Shown: one piece after another, positions 47,374 to 55,626 of the stretch
How the letters are laid out: the number at the start of each line of letters is the position of its first letter
How positions within the stretch are numbered: the stretch's first letter is position 1
The notes under the pieces: generated by a model
What the model was told of the DNA's origin: nothing
What the model saw: only the letters and a program-made list of their open reading frames with translations
The model's database searches: none
Position numbers and translations under genes: made by a program
Origin: Burkholderia sp. PAMC 26561
GTDB lineage: Bacteria > Pseudomonadota > Gammaproteobacteria > Burkholderiales > Burkholderiaceae
Assembly: GCF_001557535.2 (NCBI RefSeq)
Contig: NZ_CP014315.1
Span: forward strand, 248,001-312,000
Reading direction: 5' to 3'
Length of the DNA: 64,000 nucleotides

Positions 47374-48027
47374 ATGAACAGTTTTCTCTTTCTCATCCCT
47401 CGCTTTGCCGATGCCATCCTCGTTACGCTCGAAGTCAGCGTAGTCGCGGCCTTCATTGGTGCTTTGGGCGGCTTTGTCCTGAACGCGTTGCGCCTTCGAT
47501 TTCCGCGGTTGCTCGGCGCGCTGTATCGCATCTATATATGGCTCGTTCGCGGGACGCCGTACCTTTCGCAACTGGTGATCGTCTACTTTGGGCTGCCCGT
47601 CATAGGCGTCACGATGACCGCCGTGCAGGCGACCATCGTCTCGCTTGCGATTTATTCCGCCGCCTATTTCGCGGAGATTTTTCGAGCAGGCTGGGCCAGC
47701 ATTCCAAGTGGGCATATGGAAGCGGCGCGCGCATTTGGCATCGACCGATGGTCAGTGTTTCGAAGCATCGAACTGCCTCAAGCCATTGCGTTCGTCATGC
47801 CGTTGCTTGCGAACCAGACCATTCTCGTCATCAAGGAAAGCGCGGTTGCATCGATCATCACGGTGCCCGAGTTGACCATGACTGCAAGCGACATTGTCTC
47901 GTCCACCTATACGTACATCGGTCCATACGCGATGTTGATCATCTGCTACTGGCTTCTCACGCAATGCGTCGCCGTTGCCTTCAAATGGGCGTCGGTGCTC
48001 ATCGCTCCATCGCGTAAAACCTCATGA
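47374..48027 (+). CDS. Amino-acid-type ABC permease (second)
   Basis: A 217-residue permease from the ATG at 47374, 5 bases after its partner. RIYIWLVRGTPYLSQLVIVY is the HisQ/GlnP signature and EAARAFGIDRWSVFRSIELP the EAA loop. The frame is open further upstream but that stretch overlaps the first permease and is not homologous. It overlaps the ATPase start by 4 bases. Confidence 0.92.
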   Translation: MNSFLFLIPRFADAILVTLEVSVVAAFIGALGGFVLNALRLRFPRLLGALYRIYIWLVRGTPYLSQLVIVYFGLPVIGVTMTAVQATIVSLAIYSAAYFAEIFRAGWASIPSGHMEAARAFGIDRWSVFRSIELPQAIAFVMPLLANQTILVIKESAVASIITVPELTMTASDIVSSTYTYIGPYAMLIICYWLLTQCVAVAFKWASVLIAPSRKTS

Positions 48028-48827
48028 GCTCACTTCCCATTCTCGAACTTCGCGCTGTGGGTAAATCGTATGGCGCCAATCGCGTGCTCAAGGGCATCGA
48101 TCTGACCGTGCAGCGTGGAGAGATCGTTTCGCTCATTGGACCGTCGGGTTCCGGCAAGACGACGGCGTTGCGCTGCATGAACTTCCTCGAAGCCTACGAT
48201 GAAGGCGAGGTCTGGATCAAAGGCCAGTTGCTTGGTTATCGATCAGCAGGCCGTGCCGAACGTGACCGCGATAGCGAGAAGAGCATTGCGGACGTGCGAC
48301 GGCCAGTTTCGATGGTATTTCAGCAGTTCAACCTGTGGCCGCATATGACCGTGCTCGGCAACGTGGCGGCGCCACTGGTGTTATCGAAAAAGGCAGATAA
48401 GGGCGATGCGTACAAGCAGGCGCTTGCAGCGCTCAAGCGCGTCGGTCTGGTCGAAAAGGCGCATGCGTATCCGGCGTCGTTGAGCGGCGGACAGCAACAA
48501 CGCGTGGGAATTGCGCGTGCGTTGGCCATCGAACCCGAAGTCATGTTGCTCGATGAACCCACGTCCGCACTCGACCCCGAACTCGTGGAAGAAGTGCTGA
48601 GCGTCATCCGCTCTCTTGCGCAAGACGGCATGACGATGGTGATGGTCACCCACGAGATGAGCTTCGCCGCAAAGATTTCGGATCAAGTGGTGTTCATGGA
48701 GGCCGGAAAGATCGTGGAAGCGGGGCCGCCCGAGCAACTCTTCGGCAACACGCGCACACCGCGCTTGCAGCAGTTCCTGAAGCCCTGGTTCGATCGCAGC
48801 CTGACTTCCGTCGCGGGGCTTGAATGA
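48024..48827 (+). CDS. Amino-acid-type ABC ATPase
   Basis: A 267-residue ATPase of the GlnQ/HisP class. Walker A GPSGSGKTT, signature LSGGQQQRVGIARALAIEPE, Walker B VMLLDEPTSALDPELVEEVL. A short insertion (about residues 70-92, RSAGRAERDRDSEKSIADV) sits before VSMVFQQFNLWPHMT. The ATG overlaps the permease stop, and its own stop overlaps the amidohydrolase start, both by 4 bases, so transport and catabolism are one translational unit. Confidence 0.94.
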   Translation: MSSLPILELRAVGKSYGANRVLKGIDLTVQRGEIVSLIGPSGSGKTTALRCMNFLEAYDEGEVWIKGQLLGYRSAGRAERDRDSEKSIADVRRPVSMVFQQFNLWPHMTVLGNVAAPLVLSKKADKGDAYKQALAALKRVGLVEKAHAYPASLSGGQQQRVGIARALAIEPEVMLLDEPTSALDPELVEEVLSVIRSLAQDGMTMVMVTHEMSFAAKISDQVVFMEAGKIVEAGPPEQLFGNTRTPRLQQFLKPWFDRSLTSVAGLE

Positions 48828-50074
48828 TTCAGGACGACGCGCTCAAAACCGCATGCAGCATCAACGCAACGCGCCTTCTTGAATCCATCCAGACACTTGC
48901 GCGCTTCGGCGCGCGTGATGATGGAGGTGTGGACAGGCCGGCGCTTTCGACAATCGACATTGAAGCGCGCCGCCACCTGGTCGAGCGTGCGATCGCACTC
49001 GGCTGCACCGTGCGCACCGATGCCTGCGCAAACCTCTTTTTCCGTCGCGAAGGTCTGCAAGATCTGCCGCCGGTCATGACGGGCAGCCATATCGATACTC
49101 AACCCACCGGCGGCAAACTCGACGGATGTTATGGCGTGCTCGCAGGCTTCGAATGTCTTGCTGCATTGAACGATGCCAACATCCGGACGCGCCGCCCGTT
49201 CGAAGTCGTTGCATGGACCAACGAAGAAGGCACGCGGTTCCAACCCGGCGCGATGGGGTCGAGTGCGTTCGTCGATCCAGCCTTGCTCCAACACTACGGA
49301 CAAGCGAAAGACGGCAACGGCATCACGCTCGCTGCTGCGCTCGCGGCGCATCGTGACGCGTTTCCTGCGATCGAAACACGTGCCGTGCAAGAGAATGCGC
49401 ATGCGTTCGTTGAACTGCACATCGAACAAGGCCCGCTGCTCGAACTCGCCGATATTCCTCTTGGTGTAGTCACCGGCATCCAGGGCGTGCGCTGGTACGC
49501 GGTGCACTGCAAGGGCGCGGCTGCGCACGCCGGCACCACACCCATGCACGCGCGCCATGACGCCATGACGCTCGCGGTCGCCGTGCGCGCGGAGATATCG
49601 GCGCTTGCACACCAGCTCGGCGGCGTCGATACCCGCATCACCTTCGGCCGATGGACCGTGTTGCCCAACTCCATCAACACGATTGCATCGGACGTCACGT
49701 TCACGGTGGACTTCCGTCATCCGGACGCGTCCGTGCTCGATGCGTTCGATACCCGGCTGAGCGCCTGCATCGAACGTCATGGCGCTACGCGCGAAGCGTT
49801 GTTCACGCATCCACCGGTCGTGTTTGCGCCCTCGGTCATCCGTCGCGTCGCAGAGGCATGCAACGCACTCTCATCACCGCCGATGAACATCACATCCGGC
49901 GCGTTCCACGACGCCATGTATCTGGAGAAGCATTGCCCGACCGCGATGCTCTTCGTCCCAAGTCGCGGCGGCATCAGCCATAACCCGCTCGAAGCCACCG
50001 ACGACGATCACCTCGTTCTGGGCACGCGCGCGCTCGCGCACTGCCTGGTCCAGCTCTGCAACGAAGCACCCTGA
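48824..50074 (+). CDS. M20-family N-carbamoyl-amino-acid / allantoate-type amidohydrolase
   Basis: A 416-residue zinc/manganese amidohydrolase of the HyuC/AmaB/AllC family. Metal ligands lie in TGSHIDTQPTGGKLDGCYGV (His, Asp) and AWTNEEGTRF (Glu), plus His in VELHIEQGPLLE; the lid segment is GAAAHAGTTPMHARHDAM. The family removes a carbamoyl (ureido) group from amino acids or ureides, giving CO2 and ammonia. Coupled by overlap to the ABC ATPase, it likely acts on the imported substrate or on what the ureohydrolase or DUF1989 protein makes of it. Confidence 0.9.
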   Translation: MIQDDALKTACSINATRLLESIQTLARFGARDDGGVDRPALSTIDIEARRHLVERAIALGCTVRTDACANLFFRREGLQDLPPVMTGSHIDTQPTGGKLDGCYGVLAGFECLAALNDANIRTRRPFEVVAWTNEEGTRFQPGAMGSSAFVDPALLQHYGQAKDGNGITLAAALAAHRDAFPAIETRAVQENAHAFVELHIEQGPLLELADIPLGVVTGIQGVRWYAVHCKGAAAHAGTTPMHARHDAMTLAVAVRAEISALAHQLGGVDTRITFGRWTVLPNSINTIASDVTFTVDFRHPDASVLDAFDTRLSACIERHGATREALFTHPPVVFAPSVIRRVAEACNALSSPPMNITSGAFHDAMYLEKHCPTAMLFVPSRGGISHNPLEATDDDHLVLGTRALAHCLVQLCNEAP

Positions 50075-50099
50075 AACTGATACGACTTAAGGAGTCACC

Positions 50100-50792
50100 A
50101 TGAGCACGCCGCACGTTGAACATCATCACGACAACAGCCACGAACTCGGCGAGAACGCCACGCTGCGCGAACCCATTTCCGCCGATGGCATGCCGGAGAT
50201 CGGCAAGACCTATACCGTGCCGGCGCGCAATGGCCGCGCGGTTCGCGTGAAGGCGGGTCAGACGATTCGCATCACCAACACGCACGGCGCGCAGGTCTGC
50301 GATACGTGGATCTTCAACGCGAATCACCTCGACGAATTCCTTTCGTTCGAACACGCGCGCGCATCGCTTGATAAAGTCATTCCGCAAGCCGGCGATCCGC
50401 TGATGACCAACCATCGCCGGCCGATTGCAGAGCTCGTCGCCGACACATCGCCCGGTGTTCACGACACGCTGATGGCGGCCTGCGATTTGTATCGATACAA
50501 GAATCTCGGCGTGCATGGCTATCACGACAACTGCGCCGACAACATGCGCATGGCGTTGAAAGCCATCGGACTGCGCGCGCGAGAAGTACCGCAACCGTTC
50601 AACCTGTGGATGAACATTCCGATCAAGCCGGACTATTCCATTGAGTGGCTGGCGCCGGTATCGAAGGCAGGCGACCATGTGGACATCAAGGCAGTGATGG
50701 ATTGCGTCGTGGTGATGTCGGCGTGTCCGCAGGATATTATTCCCATCAACGCGCTCAATCCGCTGGAAGTCGAATTCACGGTGCTGACGTAG
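50100..50792 (+). CDS. DUF1989 protein (urea-carboxylase-associated family)
   Basis: A 230-residue protein. It has the DUF1989 pattern TYTVPARNGRAVRVKAGQTI, NTHGAQVCDTWIF, HARASLDKVIPQAGD and YHDNCADNMRMALKAIG, ending PFNLWMNIPIKPD. Two DUF1989 paralogues form carboxyguanidine deiminase (CgdAB) in guanidine catabolism; here there is a single gene and no carboxylase, so the reaction must differ or the protein is a homomer with another C-N substrate. The His-rich N-terminus (HVEHHHDNSHE) could bind metal. It lies 25 bases after the amidohydrolase, with GGAGT before the ATG. Confidence 0.88.
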   Translation: MSTPHVEHHHDNSHELGENATLREPISADGMPEIGKTYTVPARNGRAVRVKAGQTIRITNTHGAQVCDTWIFNANHLDEFLSFEHARASLDKVIPQAGDPLMTNHRRPIAELVADTSPGVHDTLMAACDLYRYKNLGVHGYHDNCADNMRMALKAIGLRAREVPQPFNLWMNIPIKPDYSIEWLAPVSKAGDHVDIKAVMDCVVVMSACPQDIIPINALNPLEVEFTVLT

Positions 50793-50821
50793 ACCCTCAA
50801 ACTTTTAGAAGAGCCTTCCTG

Positions 50822-51463
50822 GTGGCCACAAAAATCCCCGCAGCACGAAAATCGGCCAGCGCACACCCGCGCGCAAGCAAGCCTGTCGAGGTTCAGCCCG
50901 ATCCGGCGGCGGCACTCGGCGTGCGTCTCAAACACGCACGGATGGTCAAGCAACTGACCCTGAAAGCGCTCGCGGAGCAGGCCGGCTGCTCGGAAAGCAT
51001 GTTGTCCAAACTGGAAGGCGGTCACGCGCAGCCATCGCTCGCGACGCTGCACAAGATTGCGCTGGCCTTGTCGACCAATGTGGGCGCGCTTGTATCGGGG
51101 CCCGACATCAACACGTCGCCCGTACAGCGCGCGAACGAGCGGCCGACGACCGAGTTTCCGTCGGCCGGCAAGCGGCTTTCGATCATGCTTGAACGCGTGA
51201 TCGTGCCCGCTGCCGGACAGTTGTTGCAAAGCGATATACACGTGATCGAACCGCTTGCAAGCAGCGACGAACAGATCAGCCACGCGGGCGAAGAGCTCGG
51301 TTATGTCATCGAGGGCGAGTTCGAACTGACACTTGGCGACGAATGTCATGTGCTGCACGCAGGTGACACCTTCTACTTTCCCAGCACCGTGCCGCATAGC
51401 TACCGCAATCCGGGCAAGACGGTGACACGCGTGCTGTGGACCAATACACCGCCTACTTTCTGA
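50822..51463 (+). CDS. XRE-cupin transcriptional regulator
   Basis: A 213-residue regulator with a GTG start at 50822, 29 bases after the DUF1989 gene; in-frame codons upstream are inside that gene and unrelated. An N-terminal helix-turn-helix of the Cro/XRE type (LTLKALAEQAGCSESMLSKL, EGGHAQPSLATLHKIALALS) is joined to a C-terminal cupin (EELGYVIEGEFELTLGDECH, GDTFYFPSTVPHSYRNPG). Such proteins (PuuR-like) sense small amines or amino acids and control their catabolic operons. It is embedded in the operon and probably governs it. Confidence 0.9.
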   Translation: MATKIPAARKSASAHPRASKPVEVQPDPAAALGVRLKHARMVKQLTLKALAEQAGCSESMLSKLEGGHAQPSLATLHKIALALSTNVGALVSGPDINTSPVQRANERPTTEFPSAGKRLSIMLERVIVPAAGQLLQSDIHVIEPLASSDEQISHAGEELGYVIEGEFELTLGDECHVLHAGDTFYFPSTVPHSYRNPGKTVTRVLWTNTPPTF

Positions 51464-51473
51464 CGAGACATTC

Positions 51474-52412
51474 ATGCCCGGCACCGATCGAAGCCAGATG
51501 GCGCTTCCGCGTTTCAGCGGCATTCCAACGTTCATGCGGGTGCCGTATTGCACGAATATCGATGAACTCGATATCGTGCTCGCCGGCATTCCGTTCGACG
51601 GTGGCGTCACAGCCCGTCCGGGCGCGCGTTTCGGTCCGCGCGAGATCCGCAACATGTCGAGCATGACGCGTGCGATCCATCATGTATCGCGTTTCAATCC
51701 CTTCGATGTTTGCCGCGTTGGCGATATCGGCGATGTGCCGTTCACCGATCTGTTTCATCTTGAACGCTCGCATGAAGACATCCGGCGCTTTTTCGAGCCT
51801 GTGTTCGCCGCTGGCAAGATTGCGTTGAGCGCAGGCGGCGATCACTCGATCACGTATCCGATCTTCCAGGCCATGGCGCCGAAGGCGCCTATCGGCATGG
51901 TGCATATCGATGCCCATACCGACACGTGGGACAGCTTCAAGGGATCGAAATTCACGCACGGTGCGCCGTTTCGCCGCGCGGTCGAAGCGGGCCTGCTGGA
52001 TCCGAAACGTACGATCCAGATCGGCATTCGCGGCGCGCAGAATTCCGATGAAGGCTGGCGGTATTCGCTGGAAAGCGGGATGCGGGTGGTGTTTATTGAA
52101 GAGTTCGACGAACGTGGGGTGAATGCAATCATCGGGGAAGCGCGCAAGGTGATAGGCGATGGTCCGGCGTATCTTTCACTCGATGTCGATGGTCTTGATC
52201 CGGTCTATACGCCAGGGACGGGTACACCGGAGATTGGCGGTCTGACGACGCGGGAAACGTTGGGGCTGCTGCGCGGGCTGGACGGGCTTAACTGGATCGG
52301 CGGGGATGTGGTGGAGGTTTCGCCACCCTACGACCCGAGCGGTAACACGGCACTTGTTGCCGCTACGCTCATGTATGAGATTCTTTGTTTGCTGGCGCGG
52401 AGGTTTGGGTGA
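51474..52412 (+). CDS. Agmatinase-family ureohydrolase (guanidinobutyrase-like)
   Basis: A 312-residue binuclear-metal hydrolase. Metal ligands are in SAGGDHSITYP, MVHIDAHTDTWD and LSLDVDGLDPVYTPGTGTPE. The N-terminus (PRFSGIPTFMRVPY) and the ARFGPREIRNMSSM loop resemble guanidinobutyrase/guanidinopropionase and the nickel guanidine hydrolase rather than arginase. The reaction is hydrolysis of a guanidino group to urea plus an amine. It is the last gene of the operon; the substrate is probably what the ABC transporter brings in. Confidence 0.88.
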   Translation: MPGTDRSQMALPRFSGIPTFMRVPYCTNIDELDIVLAGIPFDGGVTARPGARFGPREIRNMSSMTRAIHHVSRFNPFDVCRVGDIGDVPFTDLFHLERSHEDIRRFFEPVFAAGKIALSAGGDHSITYPIFQAMAPKAPIGMVHIDAHTDTWDSFKGSKFTHGAPFRRAVEAGLLDPKRTIQIGIRGAQNSDEGWRYSLESGMRVVFIEEFDERGVNAIIGEARKVIGDGPAYLSLDVDGLDPVYTPGTGTPEIGGLTTRETLGLLRGLDGLNWIGGDVVEVSPPYDPSGNTALVAATLMYEILCLLARRFG

Positions 52413-52451
52413 GGTTGGGCGGCCGGTTTTTTTGTGGTCGGGGTTGTTGGT

Positions 52452-52690
52452 GGGTTGCTGCTATTTGGGCCTGTGCGCGTTATATTCTGGCTGTTCTCTT
52501 TATCACTATTAGCCACTGTGCGTGGCGGCACTCCATTTCACGCGTTGTGCGCTGGCGCTCGGGACAGTGTTCGTTGCGGTCAGGGTTGATGCCGGGTTGC
52601 TGCTGTTTGAACTACCGCGCGTTCTGTTCTAGCTGACTTCTTTTGCACTATTAGCCACTGTGCGTGGCGGCACTTCATTTCTTTTTCCAA
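52452..52690 (+). repeat. Diverged tandem repeat with 142-base period
   Basis: Two copies start GGGTTGCTGCT (52452 and 52594) and both contain ATTAGCCACTGTGCGTGGCG followed by GCACTNCATTTC (core at 52508 and 52650), exactly 142 bases apart. The middle of each unit has diverged. The second copy is part of the left arm of the long inverted repeat; the first is an extra, more decayed copy next to the ureohydrolase gene. Confidence 0.75.
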
Positions 52691-53370
52691 CGGCGAAAAA
52701 GAAACGAAGCAAAGAAAACGCCTCTCAACCGCTAATTCTTAAGTGTCCCGAGCGTGCACTGACAACTGTTTGGTACTTCAGAAGAACGCTCGACGCCATA
52801 ACCACCAACAGTTGAAACCCTCCCCCTCCGAACACCGATACCCACACGCTTCGCCACCAGTGTGGGAATCCGTCAATTAGGCCTCCGCGCTGCGCGCGCT
52901 GGCGCCCGAACGTAAGAGTTGGCTGTTCTGGTTCCGTTTTCCCCGTGTTTGCCTAGGACCACTGGCGAAATTCGGGCAAGTTGAGCATGCTGTAGAGCCG
53001 TTACGGCTCAACCAGTTGTTATGCGTTGGTCAGGTTTCCGTATTGACTGCCACAGTTACTAGTGGCGAAGCGTGTGGGTATCTGTTGACGGAGGGGGAGG
53101 GGTTCAAGTGTTCGTGGTTATGGCGTCGAGCGTTCTTCTGAAGTACCAAACAGTTGTCACTGCACGCTCGGGACACTTATTTGCCCTCGGTTGGGAGGCG
53201 TTTTCTTTGCTTCGTTTCTTTTTCGCCGTTGGAAAAAGAAATGAAGTCCCGCCACGGACAGTGGCTAATAGTGCTAAAAAAGTCAGCTAGAACAGAACGC
53301 GAGCAAGCTCAAACAGCAACAACCCGGCATCAACCCCGACCGCAACGAACACTTTCCCGAGCGCCAGCGC
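52549..53370. repeat. 822-bp element with 313-bp inverted arms
   Basis: The left arm (52549-52861) and right arm (53058-53370) are each 313 bases and closely complementary along their whole length: GCGCTGGCGCTCGGGA at one outer end and its complement at the other, shared TTCTTTTTCCAACGGCGAAA, CAACTGTTTGGTACTTCAGA and CACACGCTTCGCCA. Differences are scattered single bases. The 196-base centre has its own small palindrome (GAGCCG-TTA-CGGCTC, 52995-53009). No transposase, terminal target duplication or gene is seen. It fills the space between the convergent ureohydrolase and MFS genes, and its right end abuts the MFS stop codon. Confidence 0.85.
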
Positions 53371-53371
53371 C

Positions 53372-54679
53372 CTAGTGCGGTAAATCCTGCCCCTTCGTTT
53401 CAGGAGCAAACGGAATCACCGCCAACCCGACCACAAACGCAATGGCAGTCAGTGCAATCGGCACGCCGAGAGTCTTCATATGCAGCACCATCGCGCCGAT
53501 GCCAAAATTCACGATTGCCCCAAAAAACCGCCCTATCGATGTACAAAACGCAAACGCCGTCGCACGCACGCGAGTCTCAAACTGCTCCGGCAACCAAAGA
53601 CTGAAGAGCGCAAAGTTCCCGCCAAAAAATCCCAGCACGACCAGCAACGCAATAAACGGCACGAGCCCGCTCTCGAGATAAAACGCCCAGCCAAACGCGA
53701 GCACAATCGACGCAGCCATGCCAACGAAATACACCGCCAGCGTCATCCTGCGCCCGATCTTCTCGGCCATCGGCGGCAACGCAAGACACCCGACAATCGT
53801 ACCGATAGACAACAAGCCCGTAGCAATCGATGCCATCCGCGACGCTTCCGGCTTCGTCATGCCGGCCTTCGTCGCAAGCTGGATCACGGCCGAAGGTTCA
53901 TAAACCGCACCCGCCCACAAGCCGATGATCGCGACCGTCAGCAACACGGTCGCAACAATCGTCCGCTGTCTGTACTGCGCAGAGAAAATGGACCGCAACG
54001 AACTGGCCTGCTTGACAACCGTTGCTTCAACCTTCTGCCACTTGTCCGTTTCCTTCACGCGCAGCAACACGACGATCGACACAACTACCGGCACCACACC
54101 GACCAGGAACATCGCGCGCCATCCAAACGTCGCCCCGATGGTGTAGTTCAGCGCCGCCGCAATAAAGAATCCAGCGTAGTACCCGGTCTGCAGATACCCG
54201 GCGCCCATCTTGCGGCGATCTTCGGGCCACGCCTCGGCCACATATGTACCGGCCAACGCCCACTCCCCGCCAATACCCACGCCCGCCAGGAATCGATAAA
54301 TCCCCAACTCCCAGACCGTATGCGATGTCGCCGCAAGCCCGGTGAAAATTGCAAACGTGAAGATGGTCGCGGCCAAAACCTTGGTGCGCCCGAACCGGTC
54401 GGCGAGCGGTCCCCAGATGAACGACAGCCCCCATCCAACCAGAAAGAGCGCAAACAGGATCGACCCGGCAAGGCCCACGTTCGCTGGCGTGGCCGCATAA
54501 CCGGAACGGGGCAACAGTTCGGTAAGCGCCGGCGCCAGCACCAGCGCATAGATGAACGAGTCCATTCCGTCGAGCGTCCAGCCCGCCCATGCGCCCCAGA
54601 AGCCCACTATCTGCGTCCGGTTGAGCGGCGTGCGCGTGCGCCGGCCGGCGGCTATCGTTGGTTCCAACGTGCGTGGCAT
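53372..54679 (-). CDS. MFS transporter (sugar/organic-acid:H+ symporter type)
   Basis: A 435-residue, twelve-helix transporter from the ATG at 54679. Family signs are GFWGAWAGWTLDGMDSFIYA in the first helix, GPLADRFGRTK in loop 2-3, FLAGVGIGGEWALAGTYVAE and PETKGQDL at the end. It resembles the SHS/AAHS groups that carry carboxylates. Its start faces the mdc regulator, and no MdcF or MadLM carrier is in the operon, so malonate uptake is a reasonable proposal but not shown. Upstream in-frame sequence to 54871 is not part of it. Confidence 0.87.
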   Translation of the reverse strand: MPRTLEPTIAAGRRTRTPLNRTQIVGFWGAWAGWTLDGMDSFIYALVLAPALTELLPRSGYAATPANVGLAGSILFALFLVGWGLSFIWGPLADRFGRTKVLAATIFTFAIFTGLAATSHTVWELGIYRFLAGVGIGGEWALAGTYVAEAWPEDRRKMGAGYLQTGYYAGFFIAAALNYTIGATFGWRAMFLVGVVPVVVSIVVLLRVKETDKWQKVEATVVKQASSLRSIFSAQYRQRTIVATVLLTVAIIGLWAGAVYEPSAVIQLATKAGMTKPEASRMASIATGLLSIGTIVGCLALPPMAEKIGRRMTLAVYFVGMAASIVLAFGWAFYLESGLVPFIALLVVLGFFGGNFALFSLWLPEQFETRVRATAFAFCTSIGRFFGAIVNFGIGAMVLHMKTLGVPIALTAIAFVVGLAVIPFAPETKGQDLPH

Positions 54680-54770
54680 GAATGTCTTCCTGGTTAAAAG
54701 CGACGCGCGCGGCAAGGATGATCGGGCGTCTGCGGGTAAGCACCGGGTCCTGCTCAAAAGCCTTAAAGGT

Positions 54771-54799
54771 GCAATTTGATATATAATATTTGAAATTGC
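54771..54799. promoter_or_regulatory. Inverted repeat and -10 element between the MFS and GntR genes
   Basis: GCAATTT (54771-54777) is complementary to AAATTGC (54793-54799) around an AT-only centre that includes TATAAT (54782-54787). The GntR ATG is 60 bases after the -10-like box. An inverted repeat over the promoter of a GntR gene is the usual place for its operator. No good -35 box was identified. Confidence 0.5.
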
Positions 54800-54846
54800 G
54801 CGGATAACCACTCCGCACTTGTACCTAGCTTCGGTGAATAAAGCGT

Positions 54847-55589
54847 ATGAAAAACGAGTTGAACCCGGCATTTCGCGAGGCGCAGTTCGAGCCGCGCCAA
54901 AGCACGTCGCGATACATTGCGGACGCGTTGCGCTCGGCCATCGTCGAAGGTACGTTGTTGCCGGGCGAACCTCTGCGGCAGGACGCCATCGCCAGGCAGT
55001 TTTCGGTGAGCGCCATCCCGGTACGCGAAGCGTTCCGGCAACTGGACAGCGAAGGCTGGGTAACGATCGAACAGAACCGGGGGCGTCGGTCAGCCTTCAA
55101 TCTCCTGACGAAGCGCGCGAGATCTACGAGATTCGTGCATCGCTGGAGAGCCTGGCCGTTGGCATCGCGATTGAACGTCATACGGAAGCAACCCTTGCAG
55201 AAGCACGCGAATTGCTTGAAGCTGCTGCGAACGAGCGTGATCCGGCGCTATATGTAGTGCGCAACGAACAGTTTCATATGAGCTTGTATGCGCCGGCCGA
55301 ACGTCCGCACTTGATGGAACTGATCGGCACCATGCATAGGCGCGGCGAGCGTTATCTGCGTCTCAAGTTCGGCATGCCGACGTTCAAGGGCCAGTCCGAC
55401 GCGGAGCATGAAGCCATTCTCCAGGCGCTGCACGCCCACGATACCGAGGCGGCGCAAACGCTTGTCGCGCGTCATCTGCTTGCAACGGGCGAACTGGTTT
55501 ATCGTTTCCTCCACGACGCGCAAATGCAGGCACAAGCCTCGCAACCGAAGAAACGCCGCCGCTCTTCCACCGCTTCGAAGTCCGCGTAA
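54847..55589 (+). pseudogene. GntR-family regulator of the mdc operon, frameshifted
   Basis: The winged helix-turn-helix is intact (TSRYIADALRSAIVEGTLLP, then GEPLRQDAIARQFSVSAIPV and REAFRQLDSEGWV). After TIEQNR the frame is lost at a run of five G (55079-55083); the expected GASVS-type continuation and the FadR-like ligand domain (SPDEAREIYEIRASLESLAV, ERPHLMELIGTMHRRGERYL) follow in another frame to 55589. One more G restores a 247-residue FCD/FadR-type regulator. It sits 37 bases upstream of mdcA, the position of MdcY, so it probably controls malonate use. Homopolymer indels are a common sequencing error, so the break needs confirmation. Confidence 0.85.
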
Positions 55590-55626
55590 GCGCCGATCTT
55601 CGAGAGACAGACACCGAGGCCATCGC

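Noticed and set aside
52413..53371. Insertion sequence
   Set aside because: Inverted arms are present, but no transposase frame exists in the 822 bases and no target-site duplication was seen.
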